Positions 57,896 through 64,000 of a stretch of DNA of 64,000 nt are shown in pieces. The notes under the pieces were generated by a model. The model searched no databases. It saw only the letters and a list, made by a program, of their open reading frames with translations, and was not told the DNA's origin. Both the position numbers and the translations under genes were made by a program. Positions within the stretch are counted from its first letter, which is position 1, and each line of letters starts with the position of its first letter. This DNA is from Bradysia coprophila (lineage: Eukaryota; Arthropoda; Insecta; Diptera; Sciaridae): contig NW_023503409.1 in the NCBI RefSeq assembly GCF_014529535.1, positions 3,844,390 to 3,908,389 of the forward strand, given 5' to 3'.

Positions 57896-58440
57896 TACTG
57901 GAGCATTGGTTTTACTAGATTTTTCGGTCCATCATTGGTGGCAAGAATTAAACACAAATTCTTGAGACGTTTCGCATCTTTATTGATACATCATCAGTCA
58001 TGTGGGCTATTATCTAATCCTCACAGTTTTGCATCGTCCACAAACTGATTCAAATCTTTTCACATCCAGTAAATAAACATAAACATAAACAAAATTGACA
58101 AATATGTTTACTCACTGGATGTGAAAAGATTTGAATCAGTTTGTGGACGATGCAAAACTGTGAGGATTAGATAATAGCCCACATGACTGATGATGTATCA
58201 ATAATGCTTAGTTTCCTCTTACCAAAAAAAGTACTCCGTGTGAGAGACAAAATTGAATTTTTTCAATTTTTCTTTGTTTATTTGACAGTTTGCTCTCTCA
58301 CGGCGCTCTAACGGCTCTCTCACGGCGTACTTTTTTTAAGTGGAATGGGCACTTAAAGATGCGAAACGTCTCAAGAATTTGTGTTTAATTCTTGCCACCA
58401 ATGATGGACCGAAAAATCTAGTAAAGCCAATGCTCCAGTA
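57896..58440. repeat. Large foldback, one arm interrupted by a MITE
   Basis: Left arm 57896-58070 and right arm from 58114 to 58440 are near-perfect inverted copies, once the 149-bp MITE and its duplicated TAA are removed from the right arm. The spacer is about 43 bases and AT-rich. Confidence 0.85.
58205..58353. mobile_element. Harbinger-like MITE, copy 4
   Basis: 149 bp, identical by eye to 39949-40097, flanked by TAA at 58202-58204 and 58354-58356. The uninterrupted left arm of the surrounding foldback shows a single TAA/TTA at 57980-57982, the empty target site. Confidence 0.88.
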
Positions 58441-60919
58441 TTTTACTATCACGGTCAAGTAAAAGTTAAAACAGACAACAAATAGTCGAAGCTGACAAGA
58501 AGATTAACCATTACTCCTGGCTGTCAAAGGATTTCAAGAAAACGACGTACAAAGTTAAAAATTGTCACAATACCACACATCATGGTCAGGGACCTTATAC
58601 ACGGATAAGCCCAATTATTCATTTCAATTAAGTTGGAGCTCAAAATACCGAATCCCGGTATAGAACAAAACGGTCCAGTATTGCATTCCCTATTCGAATG
58701 GTAAGTACTTTCTTTGAAACAATTATAGTTTTTAACAATTTTGTCAAGTGATCCAATCTCTGAATCAGAGACATATTTGTATTAATGTATCCTTCCTGAT
58801 ATGCTTATAAAGTGTAATTTCCCCGAAAGAATTGTTCTTGCAACTATCGCAAATATCAGCGATGGTACTGCCGGCGAGTCAGTCTTTTTAGCTCCAAAAA
58901 TAAAAATTAGGAAAAAAAAATTGTGAGGGACACATCTGAAAAATATCGCTCAAATCCACGGTCTTTTGCAACAAATCGAATTTTTCATGCGTTGAAAACA
59001 TTTTCTGTTTCAAGCGCTTCAGGCAGCAAGTTATATCATTTAATATATATTACATGCTGAGTATGGGTTTCACCGCATGTAGCATGTAACAGTCCTTTAC
59101 CTTACTAGGGAGTTAATATGGCTCTTCCGTCCCTAAGAAAGACCCTTTCCAGCGCTCGGATGATATTACTCATCTGTATACGAGATAGAAAATTCCTTCC
59201 CTTGTATCGTAATCTACTATTACTCACTGCATCCTTAGAAAATAAGCGGTAAAAATCATTTCCGGTGAGGTTTGTGATTGACACCTGAGTGATTGTTTGG
59301 AACTTTAGATTTTCTTTTGTGATTTTTTTGCACTTGGAAAATAAAAAAATAAAAACTTTCAAATAAACTGGCACATTCATCTTTTCTCATTAACCTTGAC
59401 TTCACTCTAGAAATCAATAAAGTTTACACAAAAAACTCTTCAGCTTTCCAGCTTCTTACCGCTAGTTTATGAAATAAAAATGTAACGTAGCTCACGTGAG
59501 AGCGTTTCATATATTTTTTTTATATGATATAGCCTCTCGTGACCTACGTCGCGTCACATGTCATAAATTGCGTGGAATTTTCCGGTGTCTAGTGATCAGA
59601 TTTTTTTTGTAGCACGAAAAAAAAGAAAGAATTTCGTTTCAGAAATTTTTGAACAAACTCATCACTTTTTTATTTATTTTCATCATTTTGTTTTATACCA
59701 TCACTTACAGTGAGAAACGAGCACACTTTGTTTTACAGTTTCATTATTTACCATACGTGCACGTGCTATTAAATCGAAGCAATAAAAACGCGCAGTGTAA
59801 ATGTTTTTGACCGATCGCGACTGGCAAACAAAATGCTGGCAACAAATTGATGGTTCCTCACTGTAAATTTAATAATAATATTCTTGTACAACTTTTGTAA
59901 AAATGGTCAACAAATACGGTTTAGCATTCGAAACAAAAAGAAAAGATTCTCTTTCAATTTTTGATTTCTAAATTAAATATATTTTAACAAACGGAAATCG
60001 ATTTTTTTTCTTTGTTTTAATTTATTTTTGTTGTTAAGATTTTGTTGTTGCTGTTGTTGATGATAAAATGCAAATGCTTTCAAATATATTGATCATAATA
60101 TATTTATCAGTATTGTATATAATGTAATAATAGTCACATATAAAAAGTCCGATTTAAAATTTTTTACTTTTCATTTTTTGTTTAATAAAAAAGAGACACG
60201 TCTGTGATTTGTGATCATCCATAAAAACGTGCACCATCTATCTAAAAAAACGTTTACTTTTACTATTAAAATTTCTTTTATCATTTGAGTTTTCCATAAT
60301 TTGTTTTTTTTTAACATTTTAAATACTCGAGAAATTTCGGATTTTCCATTGTTTTGTTTTTTATATATAAATTACTACCTTCAATTTAGTATTTTTGTTT
60401 AATTTTTTTTTTTTTTTTTTTTTTTTTGTGTTGTAAATTGATTTTACTTTTTTCTTAAAAAAAAAAATATGATAACATGACACGGTCGAGTTAGTAAATA
60501 ATTTATAATTGGTGTGTGCAGTGTTGAATACTTTCAAATTGTTCTTGATTTTTTTAGTTAAAAAAAATTGAAAGAAACAAAAAAAAATATTTTCTGACGA
60601 ATTCCGAAAACATAAAGGGAAAACATTTCGAATAAGTTAAAAAAAAAACTAAAAAAAATAGAAGTTTATCGGTGACTAGTTTTGATTTTGAAAAAAAAAA
60701 TAAAAAAATTATTGGTCACATTGCTACAAACTATTGCAAAAATCAGATACGTTGAACAAAATATATTAAAATATTTTTTTTTTACTTTTCTCTGTTGTTG
60801 TTGTTGAAGGGATTTATGTTATCTATGTGGTTCCAATACAGATACAAACTTGGTTTTAGTGAAAATAAAAATTGAATTTGAAAAAAAAAACAATTTTGCC
60901 CTCGGAAAAAATGACATTT

Positions 60920-62412
60920 TTAAGAACTTGGTGATGATGGTTGAGATAAAGTTGAATTTTTTGAGTGTTTTAGTTCTTGTAAGTATTGTTGTTGAGTCGG
61001 CTTGTGCACGGCTAGCTTCTCCAAAGCATCGTCAATAGTGAACCATTGTCGTATGCGACCAATCGTCCGAGAATCTTCCCATTCTTCTAGCTCTTCTGTG
61101 ACAGTCATAACGAAAACTTCAGTCCGGTGCTTGTGTTCACGACTCTGTAGTAGAATAGTTTCAATTTTTTATCAATTCGATTGAAGTGATGTCTTATTTT
61201 ATGGCTCTGAGTAAGGTAATGGCACAGAAGACTATTTTAGCGGTGTCAAATTGAACATTTTCTACATAGAGGCAGAAAAATTTCAGCACGACATTTCTTC
61301 AGCTGTTTTTAGCTGATCCACCCATGTCACCAAAACTGTTTATACTTCTTTGTATGGTTGAAACTGCTTCAGTTTTGATTGTTTATGTGGGTCAGCTGAA
61401 CAATAGATGAAGCAAATTCATTCTGACATTTCACTGCCTGTAAGAGGTTTCCCTTAGTAAATTAACTGAATACCAAAATCGGTTACATTTTCCAATTTAA
61501 ATTTTTGCCTATTTTTTATACTAAAATAATTCTAGAGCTTCCACTAACACATCAAGTAATTTCAACAGTTTTTTGTTCCAAAAATATTTTCACCCACTGA
61601 ACAGACTAAACAGAAAGCCGACTATCAATAATTACCTCAAACACTCCCAAACTTCGTCCCAAATTGCCTACCACACCAGCCTCTTCGAGAACTTCGCGGA
61701 CTGCAGTTACAGCCGGCTCTTCACCAGGATCAACTCCACCGCCCGGCACAATCCAATGATTGATGTTACGAGATGATGTTACCAGCAACACCTGTAGGAT
61801 TTGAACAGATATGAATGAATGAAGGAAACACAATCAAATAGGGTGAGGATAACAATCAATTCAGTCATATCGACAATGGTTGAATGTCAACTGAATAGAG
61901 GGTGCATCTGTTTTGCTATAACTGTTTTGAGAGAGTGGCAATTTGAAATAAATTCCTATTTTTGATGAATACTCATCGTCAGACTAAGGTACTTATATAT
62001 GCCATTAAGAGTCACTCTGAGTGCTGAGTGACACATTCGGGCTTAAGGTAGAACCCCACTAGTGTAACACTAAGTGGTTGATCACTCGAACTTTCATCTG
62101 TTCGCCCTTATATTGATGACAATGGCGTAACCATTAAGAAAGTGAAAAATTAGAAGTCCTTGTAACGTAGCATTTCATTTTGTAATCTGTAATCTATCTA
62201 CAAGCAGAGTGGAATCGGGTGACGTTCACACTTTTATTACGTTGTTACTTTCGATATAAAATGTGTTTTGAGCAAAGCAAGGCATTATTTCATCAAGCTA
62301 GATCCGCACTCACCTCTGATTCAGCATCCGATCGTACACAGATAGCCGCGGCCCGACGCCGAAATCCGTCTTTGTCATAAATTCTTACTTGGTTGGGCTT
62401 CTCTTTCACCAT
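60920..62412 (-). CDS. Aps: Diphosphoinositol polyphosphate phosphohydrolase (Nudix, DIPP/Aps)
   Basis: Three exons: 62314-62412, 61636-61791 and 60920-61144, each a whole number of codons, giving 159 residues. Start is MVKEKPNQVRIYDKDGFRRR. The Nudix box spans GGGVDPGEEPAVTAVREVLE EAGV with the REVLEE metal-binding core. WIVPGGG precedes it, and EWEDSRTIGRIRQWFTIDDA is the DIPP-specific C-terminal part. The family removes a beta phosphate from InsP7/InsP8 and hydrolyses diadenosine polyphosphates in the cytosol. A Ser-rich tail (LSQPSSPSS) ends the protein. Intron sizes are about 490 and 520 bases. Length is close to NUDT3/4 and fly Aps. Confidence 0.93.
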
Positions 62413-63948
62413 ATTTTCTTTTCTAAACCGAGCGTGTAATTCTCAAAATAATTGTAACACAAAATCGTTTTTCACTTAAACCTACGTATCCTCGTGGAAT
62501 TGTTTACTGAACTATTTATATTTGATAATAAATAAATTGGAAAAATAAAGAAAATGGTTCTGTCAATTTAGGTGGACAATAATGCAGTGAGTGCCGAGAA
62601 ATAAAAAAAAAATAATTTAAAATAAAGAAATATAATCGGATATTTATTATTGTGGTGTGTCTAATAAAATGGTATCAATAACAATGTCAGAGCCATGGCT
62701 AAATTGTGGCAGCGAACGATTGTTAAACGACGAATGAAATTAATAGAAATAAAAATATGGTTTTGATGTCTCAACACTAGTAGCAAAATTTTTGATAAAA
62801 ATAATGTTTTGACCGACGGATCGATTTATTTTTCATTTTTAGGTCGCGACGAATTGATTTAAATCAGATAATATTGAATCCTTCAAGCACAAGCTAATTT
62901 CCTTGGCGAACTTCGTGTTGTCTAAGACTTTTCAACTTTTTTTCTTATTAAACTTCATTAAACATCAAAAATATGCGAAAATTTGACAGTCCATCCGTTT
63001 CGAATAGGCTGCGGGCAGTGCACTTTTCAAAAAAGATGGAAGCCATTTTTGACAGATCATTAGTGAGTGGATGCGTTCATTTTGTCGATTGAATTTAAAT
63101 TTTTCATTTGCATTTTGAACGAATTTCTGAAAGCACAGAAAGATTTCTATTCCGGAAAACGTAAAATAACTTAAAACAATTTACTGTCATGACTTTCAGT
63201 CATTAAGACACCTACAACGGCAACCAACACCCAATTTTGAACGATTAATTCAGTGGACATTTTCCATATAAGTGTTGTTGTTGTTGTTCCAAATGGACCT
63301 CTGCCCATATAAATTGTGGCGTGGATGTAGAGATCCGTGTACAGCCAATGTCTTCTATTCAAATTCGATAGTTCTGGAAACTATCTTTACACGCGCTAAT
63401 GTCGATCACGCGTTTTTAATTGTCTCTCTAAGATGGCGTCGCCGCCATTTTGTTACGAAATCGTAGCAAATAAAAGTTTCTAAATTCACTATAAAAAAGT
63501 TCACTCCTCACGCCCTTATGGGCAATACTGTTCTTCTATCAAACGGCACAAAAACACAAATTCTCCAGACTGGCTCAAACGAACACCCTTGCCTTCCTCA
63601 CGGAACCTGGTAACCCAAAGTATTCACCAGGGGCCGAACGTCCTCCCCGGTTGAAGGCTGAAAGCGGACTGTCCATATAAGTGTGTGGTAATCGTATACT
63701 ATTCTCTTTATTAACTTGGAAAAGTGACACTCGAAATCAGAGATATCCATTCGAAACCTAAGTTTTCGAACAAGTTGGTTATAACATCTGAGTTAGTGGT
63801 ATGAATATTATCTAGTGGCAACGAACTCAGTAAAAAGTAAAGAACATTTTGTTGTAGTAAAAAAATCCTGTTGACTGCTCAACAGATTGCCACAGAAGCG
63901 CCACAAGCATCTGCTGAAATTGGAACGAACAATTTCAGTTCGAACAAC
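62413..63948. other. Intergenic or 5' non-coding region
   Basis: Upstream of Aps and of a possible gene at the right edge. It contains GATGGCGTCGCCGCCATTTTG near 63431-63451 and GGAAGCCATTTTTGACAG near 63038, which resemble promoter or 5'-UTR elements. Nothing else identified. Confidence 0.4.
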
Positions 63949-64000
63949 ATGGCAACTCAGGATACGAGCAACCTAAAACCAACACCGGTAACGGAATCGA
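63949..64000 (+). CDS. Possible 5' coding start cut by the window edge
   Basis: Open frame from ATG 63949 (MATQDTSNLKPTPVTES) to the edge. The frame also stays open upstream to a possible acceptor (gctcaacag, 63877-63885), giving IATEAPQASAEIGTNN before the ATG. The polar Thr/Pro/Ser composition suggests a disordered N-terminus. Too short to identify. Confidence 0.35.
   Translation, partial: MATQDTSNLKPTPVTES

Larger units (their letters stand above)
56264..58699. repeat. 2.4-kb element with ATACCGG words and nested insertions
   Basis: Left end ATTCGAATGTAGGTAATGCA, then repeated AATACCGGTATTAATACCGG words up to about 56390. The right end carries CCCGGTA and closes with an inverted GCATTCCCTATTCGAAT. 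The terminal arms match at about 20 of 22 bases. The interior is a patchwork of other elements. Confidence 0.5.
55455..60919. other. Long intergenic region with nested repeats
   Basis: After the RNF146 3' UTR it contains a 2.4-kb ATACCGG-ended element (56264-58699). Inside lie a 36-bp tandem repeat, an RTE retrotransposon fragment, small hairpins, and a foldback carrying a Harbinger MITE. From 59600 to 60900 the DNA is very AT-rich with long T and A runs (one of about 25 T near 60400). This is probably the 3' UTR and flank of the Aps gene. No further coding exon recognised. Confidence 0.5.

Noticed and set aside
59105-59380. Minus-strand frame of 91 codons
   Set aside because: No recognisable motif, no splice partners, and AT-rich low-complexity surroundings.

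Overview
The window looks like AT-rich nuclear DNA of an insect, most probably a lower dipteran (nematoceran fly such as a fungus gnat). The genes carry many short GT-AG introns, the proteins match fly families closely (laminin alpha LanA, MBF1, proteasome beta-6), and the intergenic DNA is full of small inverted-repeat transposons. No prokaryotic feature is present. The species call is an inference.

Layout. 2-418: 3' end of an unidentified plus-strand gene. 1249-3634 (minus): SMYD4-type SET/MYND methyltransferase, seven exons. 6015-6687 (minus): MBF1. 8787-9555 (plus): proteasome subunit beta-6. 9709-11088 (minus): prostaglandin E synthase 2-like protein, tail to tail with the proteasome gene. 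12950-32350 (plus): complete laminin alpha chain of 24 exons that join in phase into 3725 residues. Its second intron holds a 3.55 kb palindromic GAGAC/GTCTC satellite element with a 5S rRNA-like fragment. 35671-36170: relic of an ionotropic receptor (IR) 3' end. 36671-38473: a nearly intact divergent IR with one in-frame TAA. 41785-50090 (minus): three kraken-like alpha/beta hydrolases (A, B, C), with a TauD-type Fe(II)/2-oxoglutarate dioxygenase (43840-45189, plus) between A and B. 52904-55454 (plus): RNF146/Iduna E3 ligase with two alternative last exons, each coding its own second half of the WWE domain. 60920-62412 (minus): Nudix diphosphoinositol polyphosphate phosphohydrolase (Aps/DIPP). 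63949-64000: possible first codons of another gene.

These are mostly unrelated single genes. Two groups may be functional units. One is the A / TauD / B neighbourhood, whose promoters share GATAAG motifs and which may be gut or fat-body expressed. The other is the IR locus, where an intact-looking copy sits beside a decayed duplicate. RNF146 and the laminin linker are the most interesting coding novelties. On the repeat side, four Harbinger-type MITE copies (one with its empty site preserved in the other arm of a palindrome), two hAT-type MITEs with clear target duplications, a degraded RTE retrotransposon and several elements built from self-complementary short words stand out.

Exon coordinates come from reading splice signals and frame continuity by eye. 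No database search was possible.
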